From Massospora cicadina (Eukaryota; Entomophthoromycota; Entomophthoromycetes; Entomophthorales; Entomophthoraceae), in NCBI GenBank assembly GCA_022478985.1, contig JAKSZP010014514.1, forward strand, positions 174,248 to 238,247: a stretch of 64,000 nucleotides of DNA, written 5' to 3'. The notes beneath the pieces were generated by a model that did not search any database, was not told where the DNA came from, and worked only from the letters and a program-made list of their open reading frames with translations. Shown here one piece after another: positions 19,864-31,460 of the stretch; position 1 is the stretch's first letter; every line of letters begins with the position of its first letter. The position numbers were made by a program, and so were the translations under genes.

Positions 19864-21298
19864 ATGTCCACGGCCCCACCGCCTGCTGCTCCCATGTGAG
19901 GCAGCGGCAAAACCACCCAGCTTTTCCATTTGGGGAAAATGCGTTTGGACAGATTTGGCCATTTCTAACAAATCCTTGGATCAGTTTGTTCCACCAAGGA
20001 TCTTGACATCTACCTTTCACAATCCCATACTGTGCCTCAATTCCCTCTCATACTCCCCTGCTCTTGCACATGTAAATCAGCCTTCAGGTCAAATATGGAA
20101 GTTGTTCCCATATTCTAACACAATCAATATCAAAATGGCACAGGCAGTGATGCAAAACGCCGGGTTTATCAATTTCCATCCTTATAAATGATATTTTGAT
20201 CTAGTTTTCATGTGTAAGCTGATGCTACACTGCAGCAACTGTGCCCCTGGTTTTCCAGGGCACCCCAAAACCCACAACGCGCACCCTTCTCCATGCTGAC
20301 ACCATGTTAATGGTTCTTTTTGCCTGGGTTGTCACACTAAGTTTCCCCCTGCGGTGCTCCATCAGGAGCTGATGGAAGGTTTGTAGTCTATGGCGCTGAC
20401 ACCATCCTTCAATTTTTGGTCCCCAATGGAGCCACATGCCCCATTGGGCCTTGGCATTCACCACGGTCAGTCCTAGATTTACTAACATTGTGGAGCAGAT
20501 TCCCCCTTGCTCCTTCGTTGCATCTTCCCCTGATCACCCGTTCTGGGCCTGTGTCAAGGGAGGACAAACCGTCTGTTCATCTTTGAGTTGTATCACTTGA
20601 AGTATAGCTGCCCCTACTTTGCTGCTTCCACCACGTCAGCAGACTTGGCCACCAGCTCCCATCCTCTGAACACCCACAGCCCTCCTCAGAATGGGGTGCA
20701 ATCCTACCCCCTCCTCCAAAACCTGTTGCTACCACATCCACAGCAGCCAATCAGGCCCCTCCTAATCCCAGTGCCAACAATGCTCCCACAAATCATGAAT
20801 CATCTTAGACAATAGTTTGAATCAGTGCCCCAACCCATTTGCCAGCTTCAACCACACCTATCATGGAAATTGAAAAGTCTATTATGATAAGAACCCTTGG
20901 ACCACATTGGATGAATTCAATGAAATGGGTAATGTGTTTGAAGATTCTGAAGTCAACATGGTAGAATTTATCCCGTTACAAACTCCCATTGAGATCCTTC
21001 AGCACTTCTAAGTCCCACGGCCAATTGATGAATTTTTATACACCCAACATCATTTTTATGTGGCAGCTGCTGCCCAACCTGACATGCATTTCATCTGCAA
21101 TGCTGTTGCCCACAAAGCGATAATTCTTAAGGTTGGTCTCCCCTCCCATTATAGCCCCAAACTGGACCCAACAGATCAAAAACGCCATTATTCAGCTTCA
21201 CAAACACGCTGCAGATGCCATCCAGAAAGTGATTTCTGCTTGAAAATACAAACGAATAGCTACCTGTGCTAATTTACTTTACTCTTCCAACTTCCTGC
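19864..21298 (+). pseudogene. NL-3 ORF1-like protein, N-terminal part
   Basis: ATG 19864 (MSTAPPPAAPM, then a stop where NL-1 has W, then GSGKT). The alignment to NL-1 continues through VKYRRLFPY-like and FINFHPYK (RRM region, about 20090-20190). The second module follows, with a badly eroded knuckle near 20570-20615, then PDMHFICNAVAH (about 21080). Many stops and frame changes. With the 3' part at 31082-31297 the total reading span is about 1.65 kb, the family length. Confidence 0.7.
21294..21298. repeat. Gypsy-4 target-site duplication
   Basis: CCTGC, repeated exactly at 31077-31081. The NL-3 sequence is continuous across the two flanks when aligned to NL-1 (CCCTGCCTTCCGCATTAAG), which independently confirms the insertion point. 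Confidence 0.93.
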
Positions 21299-22439
21299 TG
21301 TAAAAACTTTATAGGTTTTCTGATTATTCTCAGTTAATAACACCTATAATTATTACTTACACAGGTTTGGGTTTTTTACAAACCTCTGCGTTGTATGATA
21401 GTAATTGATATAATCATTGATAATATTATGGAGAATATTATCTGTAGATAATTTAAAGTATTAAATTTCAGTCCAAAGCTTGGTCAGTATTTCCTCTCAA
21501 AGTACTTATGATGTCCAGAACAAGGATTTGTCCCATTAGACCGCCTAAATCGATCTATACTCAGATCCCTGTTTAAGGTTTCTCTGTGACACACAGTCAG
21601 CAGCACCCCTGATTTGATTCAGCTTCTTCTCTAAATCCCTGTTTAGATCCTTACTATTTATCTTTAAAGAGTCTCCTAATTATCACACACAGCAATAATA
21701 TCCTTGAGAAAGAATAGAACTTGAAATGGATTCTGATAAAGTTTACTAAACTAATACTCTAGTAATAATGATCTGATAATTGATTATGCAATTGGTGATG
21801 ATCTTTATTAGTGAATTATTTAGGGAATTTATAATGGGAAATTTGGAGCCCAACCCTCCGTTGGCACCTCCTCAATGAAACCACATTTATTGCCATTGAA
21901 TTACCCATCCTTGTCTCAGCAGAGATGGTCTTCCCCATCCTGGCTAGGATTCCACATTGGACATCCTTGAGACCTAAAATAAAAAGAGTCAGAATATGTG
22001 TCAACGTTTTCCTCTCAAAAAATGAACCAACCATATTTGGCAAGCGACCTGAATAGGTCATGGGACTTAATACCCATTAAGGAAGGTCATGAAACAACTG
22101 ATCAATTCACTAGTTGCAGGCAGCATCACTCACCTCGCAACTTACTCCCTTAAATCCCCAATCAGTTGATGATGATACCTGACCAAACCCATTCAGTACA
22201 CGGGATAGTTAATCAACTATCAGATACCCCTATTTCGTCAGCAACTCTGCCCAATGAGATTTTAAGCATTCATCCATATCGATCCTCAACAGATTTGACC
22301 AGGCGAATAACCTAAAACCCTAGCATAGTTACCACAAAATCAGGTTCAACTGATATCTAATTCACCTAGCATTAGGGAATTATACCCTAGAGATCCATGG
22401 TAATCAAGCTGTCTGGGAATATGGGCAAAAATCCCAACG
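21299..22439 (-). repeat. Gypsy-4 3' LTR (LTR-A)
   Basis: 1141 bp. Starts TGTAAAAACTTTATAGG and ends ATCCCAACG, where the other copies end CCAACA. The adjacent internal sequence carries no clear polypurine tract. Confidence 0.9.
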
Positions 22440-24750
22440 CATCTCCCTCTTACCTAGATTTCTAGCGAGAAAAGGATCAGGTAGGAGAACACCATTTTGG
22501 ATACTAAGTTGAATACTTTATTTGTTCAAGCAGAGTACAATCATCAGTACTCAATGCAGCTCAGTATGACCTATGGCATGCGGCTCTGTTTCTTCTTCCT
22601 CTTTGCTACTGCCTACTCAGAGCGTGGTCCTTATGAACTTCTGTTGTGCTGGGATGATCAATTTACTCATGATGATATTAATCCTAAGATCCAGTTTTTC
22701 CCCATCAGAGCATATGACCCACTGTCATATTCAGGATGCTTGGTCTGGAGTCCTTGATTTTTTGATTTTCTCCTCATCCTTGACAGGAGATTATTGCCAT
22801 TGATGTTTTTGCAGCCCAATTAAGAACGTTCATTTATGTTAACACTTGTCTTTTTCTCTTCATAAACTATTGGCTCATATCATTCCTAATTCTTCTCTGG
22901 AGAGCATATCCCAGATATTTTGAGATTAATTCTTCTGAAGTTGGAGCTTAATAATTTACAGAGTGCATATTGTCAGCTATCATATAAGTCTGACATCCCC
23001 CTTTCATCCAGCTCATATGTCAAATTCTGAGTCGTAGTATTAACAGCTGCTCACTGTTTGTCTGACCAATACCTTTGGCTCTTCCAGCAGATGAGTCGAT
23101 CTGCATGATGGAACATTTTCTATGGTCCTTCCAGGACTCATACTCCTAGTCAAGTACCAGTGGCTAGTCCTTCCATGGAATTACCAGAAACAGTAACCAA
23201 CCCCACTGAAGCCAGGTTAGTGATTATCTCAAACAACTCTAACCAATTCTTCCTCTGTCAGTGATTCAAGAGTTAGATTTAAAGACTCTCCTGGATTTAG
23301 CTCCTTTTGCAGATACTCCTAACATTATCATCAAACCTCCTGAAGCAATGCCCTTTGCTCTTGTTTGCTCAATACTCGCCAGATTGGACTTGCTTCCAGA
23401 GTTCCTCTTCTGACTTGGTCAATATTACAAGCCAGCTGTCTTGGCCACTAAACTCACCATCATCAACAGCATATATTTCAAAATCCCCTATGAAGCATTA
23501 AGGGCCCAAGTAATCTAGGCTTTGTCCATAGCTCTGACTTCTTCCAATCTTGAAAACATCCTAGATCAGGATATCGCAGCCTATGCTCTTCACTTTGCCA
23601 GCCAAATTCTTTGAAGTTGGGCCACGAAGCTTCCAGCCTCTCCCAGTTTTCATCGCTCTTTCTGCTTCAGCTTCTGAGAAGCTCATAGTCAATTCTTGCA
23701 GGATGTCATTCGCTCCTTGCATGAATATCTCATTTCTGTCGCGCCCCATTGGTATATTTCAATGATGGCTTTGATAAGGGGCATGATTTGGCAACCTCCA
23801 TCTAGTATCCCTTGCTCATTGCTGGCCCATATTTCTGGTGTTCTTGATGAAGCCCATCGGCAAGTGCTCAAGACCAAGCTTCCAGATCCAGTACCATATT
23901 GATATTACTTCAGGGTAAATTGCTACTGTCTCTTCTTGTACTGTTGCTTCCCTCCCACCCTGGGTATCACGTTTGGCTTCTTCCAACGTTTCATTTTCCC
24001 TTTCCCTAATTTGCTTTCTTGCAGAGATCTGCATCTGCTCAATAAACTTGGTTTTGTGCCTGTCTAGCACTCAATAGAGTCCTATCTCACACAGATTTTG
24101 ATGGGTTATTCACTCATACTGCAATCAATCCTCCTTCCCTTCAAGAGGCGACATAGGTGGAATCATTCAAATCAAGGATAATCAATAAAAAAATAAAAAC
24201 TATAAAAATGTATCAGTTTTTCTATGTGGTTTTTAATAATCTTTTTTTCAGTGTTTTTTATTATCTTTTATTTTTTCTTTTTTCCATGTTAATTGACCTT
24301 GTTTTGGTTCAGTGGTCCATCTTTTATTTTATTTACCAAAACTGGATCCTGGGTATACTTAGACCTATCAGTTTTCGATGATTCAGAGGACTTACATTTT
24401 TAAGACTTAATCATCTAGATTGGTTCAGCGGTCCTTTTTTCAGACTTGACCAAATCATTAGGACATAACCAACTTAATGGTTCAGAGGTACTTGGGGAAC
24501 TATTTTATCATTATTGTTTTTCCTTGATCCATCACTTTAAAGACTTATCATGGACTCAATTTAATACCCTTCCATCCAAGAGATCCAAGATGGAGTAGGC
24601 ATCCATTGCTATCTTGGCAATAATCTCAAATGGACCTGACTACAATGCATCCAATTTGTTCATTCTTCTAAAACCATGTGTATCGCAATAAGCAACTCTT
24701 TCGCCTATTTAGTATTCTGATAAGGCCAGTCAGTTCTTATCATCCATCAT
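22440..24750 (-). other. Gypsy-4 region between integrase and 3' LTR
   Basis: About 2.3 kb. The minus-strand frame 23816-24070 starts MLDRHKTKFIEQMQISARKQ and continues with a charged, glutamate-rich run, as expected for the region behind a gypsy integrase core. The rest (22440-23500) has only chance frames on both strands, and 24180-24320 is very AT-rich. The + strand frames here are antisense shadows. Confidence 0.55.
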
Positions 24751-24781
24751 TTTCGCTTGTATCCTTTTCTTCAAAGTCGTA

Positions 24782-25641
24782 TCAGATGCTTGCAATTGCT
24801 TTTGTATCAGGATATTCAATCAATTGGTTCAGGTACTGCTTGGCACTCATCCCCAATGTTGGTTCCACAACCAAGTGTAAAATTGGCAGCAACGCGGCCT
24901 TCCTCATGTATAGCAACTCAAATGGCGTTTTTCCCACTGCTGTATGATGACTGATATTGTAGGCGAATGCCACCAAACTAAGTATGTTCCCACGTGGAAG
25001 TTCATCCTGCGACCAGCTTCCTCAGCGTCATGGCCAGCGTCCCATTAACTTATTCCACCAGTCCGTTCATCTCTGGATGGTAGGGTACAGACACAAATCT
25101 CAGATCTCCAGACTTCATTTAATCATGGGATCACATGAGAAGTGATATTTGTCCCATTGTTACTCAACAGGACCTGCGGGCATCCATGTCAGTATAATAC
25201 TTGATTTAGGATGAACTTCGCAGTTCTGGTAGCATCTACTTTTTCCAGGGCCTTCGCCTCAACCTATCGCATCAGTTGATCAATTGCAACTATTATATAC
25301 TTGACTCCTCCTGTGCTCATCATCAGTGGTCCCATCATGTTGATGGACAACATATGCCAAGAAATTCCAGGGCAGACCAGTCAGTATCCAGACATATTCT
25401 TATGTGGCTTGTGCAACTGGAACTCCACACAATAAGCTAGATAGTCTGTGACATCATAGTTGATTGACTCCCAGTAGTACTGGCAAATATGGTCAATCAT
25501 TTTTATCAGTCCTCTATGCCTGACTATTTTATGAGCAGCTTGAACAATAGCTGCTCTTTCTGACAGCTTTTGGAATAGTAACCACTTCCAATTAATTGTC
25601 TTGAAAACTTGTCCATCCATGGTCTCAGTGTTTTCCATCAT
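24782..25641 (-). pseudogene. Gypsy-4 integrase
   Basis: The zinc-binding domain is in 25381-25641: H-x3-H in AHKIVRHRG, then YYWESINYDVTDYLAYC and the second cysteine changed (C-VEF-Q; usually C-x2-C). The core at about 25090-25330 reads KYIIVAIDQLMR, ALEKVDATRTAKFILNQVLY and HGCPQVLLSNNGTNITSHVI; the aspartate expected before N-G has become asparagine. The C-terminal part at 24782-24976 has AYNISHHTAVGKTPFELLYM. Frame changes divide the pieces. The enzyme would join element cDNA to host DNA. Confidence 0.88.
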
Positions 25642-25749
25642 TTTTTGAAAGGCACCTTGGATTTCTCAAGGCTCATTCAGGATTTCTCTTTGACCATTCT
25701 CTGGAATTTCTCATCCACCTGCTGGTATACCACCTAGACCATTGGTAAC

Positions 25750-26970
25750 AGTGATAAGCCATCCACATTCTGATGAGAAGCCTTATCTCAGTGGACTGTC
25801 CCATAATTGTAAGCCTATAACTTTAGTGCCCATTGGGCCAGTTGTCCTTCTGGTTCTTGTAAATTTGTGCAGCCAGCGCAATGAGGAGTGGTACGTCACC
25901 ACTTTGAAGTGAGTTCTGTGGATTTAGCCAAAACTGTTTACAGGCATAAATGACCGCATGGAAATCACGCTCAGTTATGGTGTAGTTCCTCTCAGCAGCT
26001 GAGAGTCTCTGGCTCACATATGCCACCTGATGTTTGCCCCAAGTTCATCTACTTGGCTCAATACAGCGCCAATAGCCATCATTGAAGCATCAGTTTTCAT
26101 AATAAATTCTTAATCAAAAACCGGATATTTCAAAATTGGAGAATCTATCAGGTACTGGTATAACTAATCAAAGGATTTCTGTGCTCCTTCATTCCATACG
26201 AATCCTTTCTTCAGATCCTTCAACAGATGAAATAAGGGCTCACCAATTCTGGCAAAATCCCATTTAATTTTTATAGTATCCAACAATTACAAGGAACACT
26301 TTAACATCTTGGACACTCTTTAACAGCTATTCATTCTTTGGCTTTGATCTTCTGGCTTACAGCTACAGTCCACTAGAGTTGATCACGAATACCAGATATT
26401 TTAACTCTTTCTTGAAGAGATGACATTTCCTTGGCTTAACCTTCAGGTTGGCCATGTACTGTATCTTAAACACTTCCTCCAAGTGGTGCAAATGGTTAGT
26501 AAACGTCCTACTGAACATATTGCTATTGTCCAGATACACCAGGACGCATGGCAACATTAAGTCATTTAATATAGCGTTCATGGCCCTGTGGAACGTCTCA
26601 GGCGCATTGCACAGACCCTGGGCATCCTCGTCAGTTGATAAAGCCCCTGTGCGATAATATTTGCGCATTTTTTTGGTCTTCTCTTAGCAAATAGATTTGC
26701 CAATATCCCAATATCAGATCTATTGCGTATGAATACTTCATTTCTCCCAATCAATCTAGCGCATCATTGATTCTTGGTAGGGGATATGAAACCTTCTTCA
26801 TAATCTTATTCAGCTTCTGATAATCAATCACCACCCAATTAGAGCCATCCTTTTCTTCACAATAAGAATAAGACTCTCCCAGGGACTCAATGACAGAACT
26901 AGAAGCCCATGCTTCATTAGTCTGCAGATTTGGTCTTCCACTATCACTTAAGCTGCCTTTGACCATTAAA
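25750..26970 (-). pseudogene. Gypsy-4 RT and RNase H
   Basis: RT fingers/palm in 26751-26966 read NWVVIDYQKLNKIMKKVSYP, then LPRINDALD. The palm active site in 26363-26668 reads CVLVYLDNSNMFS, where the second aspartate of YLDD is asparagine. NAPETFHRAMNAIL lies just before it. The thumb continues with KPRKCHLFKKELKYL. RNase H at 25823-26026 has AYVSQRLSAAERNYTITERD and VIYACKQF. Several frameshifts are present. Loss of the second catalytic aspartate alone would abolish polymerase activity. Confidence 0.9.
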
Positions 26971-27559
26971 TTGGTCTCATCTTGATTAGCAAATTTTCCC
27001 CAGTATCAACCTTGTATATCACATCTCTCACGCTTCCCAAATCATGGTCATCCTGGATGAATACTTTTCAATACATTTCAAAAAATTTGAGCATCTCCTT
27101 TTACTGTCCTTCCATCAGATCAGCGAGTTGCTTCTGATCAACCAATAGGCCAATATTCCTGGTTACCCTGGCTGGTAATCCCATCTCATTATGGGCTCCA
27201 AAATCGTGTAATTTCCTCAGTTCAGCCATCAGGATCAGAAAAACAAACGTGACGATCTTATTCTTCTCCATTTTCATTAATTTTTAGCTTAATTTCGCCA
27301 GGAGAACTCAAATTTCTCCATTGCCTGGCATTATTATTCCAGGAGCCACCCAATGATCTACTCTGGACTTCTTCCAGGGGCTTCTGACCTCCCCATACAG
27401 AAGCTCTGGCTACTCTATTGTCAATTCATGTTGACTATTATTTGTGATCCATGCAGTATGGTTTTTCCATTCTTGATCCTAAGTAGAATTCCCCAATTTT
27501 TAGGACTTCCTTCAACATCTCTTGCTGATTCCTAACAACTAGTTGATATCAAATTGAGT

Positions 27560-28120
27560 GGAATACCATCATTTTATTAAAGTTGATGAAGTTATGTCTC
27601 CTACTCAGTGGAGCTTCCACATCTTTTTGATAGTCCAATGGTAACTTCTGACTCAATATAGTCAATGTATTATACTCAAAGTTACATTAACTCCATACTT
27701 TCATATAAACTCTTTCCTGATCAGAATGTCATAGTTTTGGTTGGCCAAAACCATTGCTGGCGCAGATACCACCAAGAGTCCGAATCAATGCGGAAGAGCG
27801 CTATACACTCCACATGTGATGGTGGTATTTAGCCCAGCTGACCCGTACTCCTTCTTAGTTTTAATTCAGGCGAGATTTCATCCTTTTGCCAGCTTGGTCG
27901 AGACAAAATTAATAGGCACTCCACTTTCAACAATCGCCCTCACCCATACTTGTTTCATTAGTATATCTATATATACACTTGGAGTATTGTAATATAGTAT
28001 TTACTGAGTGTATAGCAGCATTATTAGCAAAATTGAGGGTGTGGATGATTTGCGCTGATAAACAATGAAATGATTCCTTAATTGCACTGAGGGGGATTGA
28101 CAAATTTTGCCTCATCTAAT
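27560..28120 (-). pseudogene. Gypsy-4 protease
   Basis: The minus strand reads VRAIVESGVPINFVSTKLAK (about 27880-27945), placed like the D-S-G/D-T-G loop of a retroviral-type protease but with E for the catalytic D. Downstream VSAPAMVLANQNYDILIRKE (about 27720-27780) matches the second strand-loop of the fold, found also in Gypsy-3 as VSAPAIMLDSKSYNTIIKRE. Frames are broken. Confidence 0.7.
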
Positions 28121-28129
28121 TGAACTTTA

Positions 28130-29702
28130 GTCATTTTTTGTGATTATCTGCAGATTGAATCTTGCCTGATAGTTGTCAGATGTATAGCTGGGCAACTTCT
28201 TTGATTACTTGGGGTTAAACCCCTTCACTATGGATCTAGTTACCATGTTCACGTCCAAATTGACTACTTGATACAGCTGATCCTGTACGTCTTCATCCAT
28301 GAACAAATCACTGATGTCAATATACTCATGCATAATATCAGGAAAAACAGGCTTCACCGCAGCTTTAGACTTTTCCCCATTTAGGCCTTGGGAACTTATC
28401 CTGACTCTTTTGCAGTTTCATAATCTTTTGCTTGGACCACGTTGATTTGATCCTTGGGTTTCTTGCAATATACAGCAAGATGTGCCTTTTTCTCCACATT
28501 GGTAGCAGACTTTCTCCTTCTTATTAATCTGTTTAAAGTCTTCAGGATTATTCCCCAGTATGGATAAGTTATTCATTTTTCTTAGCACCCTCGTTCCCCT
28601 TCATGTGATTCAAATTTTGTACTGGGTTTGATTTGAAACTTCTATTTGGGGCATCAAAGGTAGCTCCCAAGATTGTAAATTGTATACCATCTGAGATGTA
28701 AAATTTCCGTCATAAATATGGAAGACATCATTCAGTGCAGATTGCGGTAGGGCCCAAGGACCACTTGTAATGAAATTTGGGCATCAAAATCATCCAGCAC
28801 CTTTGCTCCAACCAGAATTTACAATTCATGATAGAAAAAATCAGCGAAGCTTGCTAAGGATTCATCTTTATGGAATTGAATGCCCATATTCTCTTGTTTT
28901 CACTTTGACATGTGTGTCAGGCTTCCAAATTCCTTCATAATAATCGCTTTGGCCTCTGCATATAACCAGCTGTCCTCCTCCAGGTGGGGCAACACTATGG
29001 TTGACAATTGGTATCTAGGCAATTCATCACTGTCAATGACTTTTGATGATAGCCATTTTTTACAATGTCATATAAAACAATCAGAAAAAACTGAGGCATT
29101 ATCCCAATTGAAAGTCAGCAATTTTGGTGTCACTTTAAATTTCTCCAAGGATTCTCTAGCCACCTCTATGGGTTTAGCTACTCAGCTCTCTTGGGAAGTG
29201 ATTTTGGGCGTCATCTCCAAAATAGCGGTAAAAGTGGTCATCATGTTACTTGGGGTAGTAGTCTTACCAATAATTGTATGGGGAATTCTTTCTTTGGCAC
29301 TGGTTGCTGCATATGGTTCACATTCAAATTTGTGAGTCTTTAACTCCTCAAACTGTTTAATTAGTCACTCAAAAAAAGCGCTGAATGCTCTTAAATGAAT
29401 GCAATCTGCTTCACGCTCCATTTTCAGAAATAAGACTTCTCATATTAAGTCCCTCCTCCTTTTTTCTTTAATCACATTACATTTCCAAGTAGCCCATTCC
29501 TAAAAACTTGTGACATTACTAATCCCTTCCTCCATCTTGGCTACTCTCTCTTCCAAGGCTGCAAATTCTTGATTATCCACTGAGTTCAGGGCGCTCTTAT
29601 TAACGGTTGCTAACTCCATCCATAGTTTTCTTATCTCATCTTTATAAGATATCACGTTCTAATTTCTTCTACTCAAATACACCCCTGTAGTGAGCACCAC
29701 TT
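28130..29702 (-). pseudogene. Gypsy-4 gag with CCHC knuckle
   Basis: On the minus strand a knuckle near 28485-28530 reads KVCYQCGEKG, then, after one extra base, HLAVYC, giving C-x2-C-x4-H-x4-C across a frameshift. The linker at 28230-28330 reads LYQVVNLDVN, closely like Gypsy-3 LYQVVNMDVN. The capsid region upstream is decayed. The 151-codon + strand frame at 28880-29335 lies opposite gag and is a shadow. Confidence 0.75.
29683..29702 (-). other. Gypsy-4 candidate primer binding site
   Basis: Directly inside the 5' LTR the minus strand reads AGTGGTGCTCACTACAGGG. Gypsy-7 has AGTGGTTATCACTACAGGG at the same position (59730-59748). A conserved tract right next to the LTR end is what a tRNA primer site looks like; I could not name the tRNA. 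Confidence 0.55.
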
Positions 29703-31076
29703 TGTATAATTTTATAGGGCTTCTGCTTATTCTCAGTTATAGCTCCCTATAAATATTACTTGCACAAGTTTAGGTTTTTTAAAAACCTCTGCACTGTATG
29801 ATTTTTTATTAGATTCGAGGTGAGCTGACCTGGGGACAATACCACACCAGTTAGGGGAAATCAAATGAATGGAAAGGAGGATAAAAACTGGAAACCTCCA
29901 TGCGCGGCGTATGATAGGCCAGAAAAACCATGGACCGCCTTTGCTATTCACTATCTCAGTTTGGGGCATTGGTGCACAACGCCAACACAGTCATAATTGT
30001 CCCCTACCCAAAGTTCCTGTACTGGAATCAAACTTGGGAAGGCAGCAGTACTCTGCGCTGTATATTAGTAGTTGATATAATCGTTGACAATTATATGGTG
30101 ACTATTATCTGTAGTTAAATTGAATTATTAGATTTTGGTCCAACGCTCAGCCAGTATTTCCTCTCAAAATACTCACAATGTCCAGAATATGGATTTTGTT
30201 CCCTCATACCACCTAACTCAATCAAAGCTCAAACCCTGTTTACGGTTTCTTTACGACACACAGTCAGCAGCAATCCCCAATTCAATTCTGCTTCTTCTCT
30301 GGATCCCTGCTCAGATCCTTACTCTTTATCCTAAAGAGTTTAATTAGATCACACAGCAATAATTTTTTGAGAAAGAATAGAACTTGAAATGGATTCTGAT
30401 AAAGTATACTAAGATCATACTCTGGCATATACTTAGTTTTTTTAGTGAATACTTTAGGGTTTTTAGTAGGAATTTGGTGCCCAACCCGTGGATGGCACCT
30501 CCTTAATGAAATGGCAGCCATTGCCATTGAATTACCCATCCTTGTCTCAGCAGCGATGGTTTTCCCCATCCTGGCTAGGATTCTGTCATTGGAAATCCTT
30601 AAGACCGAAAAGTGGAAAGAGTTGGGAAACGTGTCCCTAATGTTTTCCTCTCAATCCAAGTGAACCAATCATATTTGGCAAGCGACCTGCTTAGGTAATG
30701 GGACTTAATAACCGTTAAGACAAGTCATGTACAACTGATTGATTTGCTAGTTGAAGGCGGCATCACTCACCTTACAACATAATCCTTTAATTTAAAGTTG
30801 GTTGGTGATGATAACTGACCAATCCCAATCAGTACACCTGATAGTTAATCAGCTATCAGATGCCCCTAATTGTCAGCAACTCTGCCCAACGAGATCTTAA
30901 GCATTCATCTGGATTGATCCCTGATGGACCTGACTAGGCGAATAACCTAAAATCTCCCAAACATAGTTACCTGAGATCAGGGTCAACTGATATCCAATTC
31001 ACCTCGCATTAGTGATTTATCCCCTAGCAATCTCTGGTAATCTAGCCAGCTGGGAATATGGGCAAAAATACCAACA
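29703..31076 (-). repeat. Gypsy-4 5' LTR (LTR-A), carrying an insertion
   Basis: Same ends as the 3' LTR (TGTATAATTTTATAGG ... ACCAACA). Removing the 264 bases of the retroposon and one duplication leaves 1110 bp, close to the other LTR (1141) and the solo LTR (1109). Confidence 0.9.
29800..30050 (-). mobile_element. NL-4: short retroposon with the NL 3' tail
   Basis: 251 bp flanked by CTCTGCACTGTAT (29787-29799) and CTCTGCGCTGTAT (30051-30063), 12 of 13 identical. In element orientation it ends GTCCCCAGGTCAGCTCACCT and then AATCTAATAAAAAAT, resembling the NL-1/NL-2 tail. The remaining 200 bp do not align by eye to NL-1 or NL-2. Close to the 5' end it has GTTTGATTC, near a pol III B-box. It could be a truncated NL copy of another subfamily or a SINE. 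Confidence 0.75.
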
Positions 31077-31460
31077 CCTGCCATCTGCATCAAGCGGAAA
31101 ATTACTTGTCCACTTACTTAGGTGTGTTTTATGCTGAAAACAACTTATCTGAACAACCAGTCCTCTGCAAACTCACCCCTACATATTGCCGATAATCTAC
31201 GCCCTTACTCTCTGCCTTGGCCCACACTCTGTATGATGATGAGGAACCCGCAGATGAGCCCCATGATCCTCCTTCCACTTCCACCATTATGGGCTAAGTG
31301 GTTCACCGCTGTACCACCTGGTTTTGTTTTCTCGTTTTGTGTGTCTAGCCGCTTGTTTTGGCGGTTGGTCATGTTTGGTTTGGTTCGTTTTGGTGTTTAT
31401 GTTTTAGTAATGTCCATCCCTTATTTGGCATACCTCCAATAAATTTAATATTTTTTAATA
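31077..31460 (+). mobile_element. NL-3, 3' part
   Basis: Continues NL-3 from the Gypsy-4 duplication. Coding sequence to TAA 31295-31297 ends DEPHDPPSTSTIMG, matching the C-terminus of NL-1 (DEPPDPPSPSAMVG). The 3' UTR holds AGTAATGTCCATCCCTTATT and CCTCCAATAAATTTAATA, the family tail. The exact 3' end in AT-rich sequence is uncertain by about 10 bases. Confidence 0.88.

Larger units (their letters stand above)
19775..21298 (+). mobile_element. NL-3, 5' part (split by Gypsy-4)
   Basis: Full-length family member on the + strand, arranged head to head with NL-2, about 60-80 bp away. The 5' end is near 19775 (CTTCTTTACGCTAAAAC aligns with the 5' ends of NL-1 and NL-2). It stops at 21298, where Gypsy-4 begins, and resumes at 31077. 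The outer flanks are AT-rich and only imperfectly alike (about 19758-19779 versus 31449-31470), so the exact duplication is unresolved. Confidence 0.8.
21299..31076 (-). mobile_element. Gypsy-4: complete minus-strand LTR retrotransposon in NL-3
   Basis: 9.78 kb, TG...CA termini, perfect 5-bp duplication CCTGC. LTR-A copies are at 21299-22439 and 29703-31076; the second is longer because it contains a 251-bp retroposon. On the minus strand: gag with knuckle (about 28130-29650), protease (about 27560-28000), RT (about 26350-26970), RNase H (about 25750-26030), integrase (about 24780-25640) and a roughly 2-kb tail to the 3' LTR. The integrase lacks a recognisable chromodomain and has the WVEAKAL-type core, so it belongs to a lineage different from Gypsy-1, -2 and -5 and close to Gypsy-3. 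Confidence 0.93.

Noticed and set aside
28880..29335. 151-codon + strand frame
   Set aside because: Lies opposite the Gypsy-4 gag, has no family resemblance, and Gypsy-4 is coded on the minus strand; a shadow.
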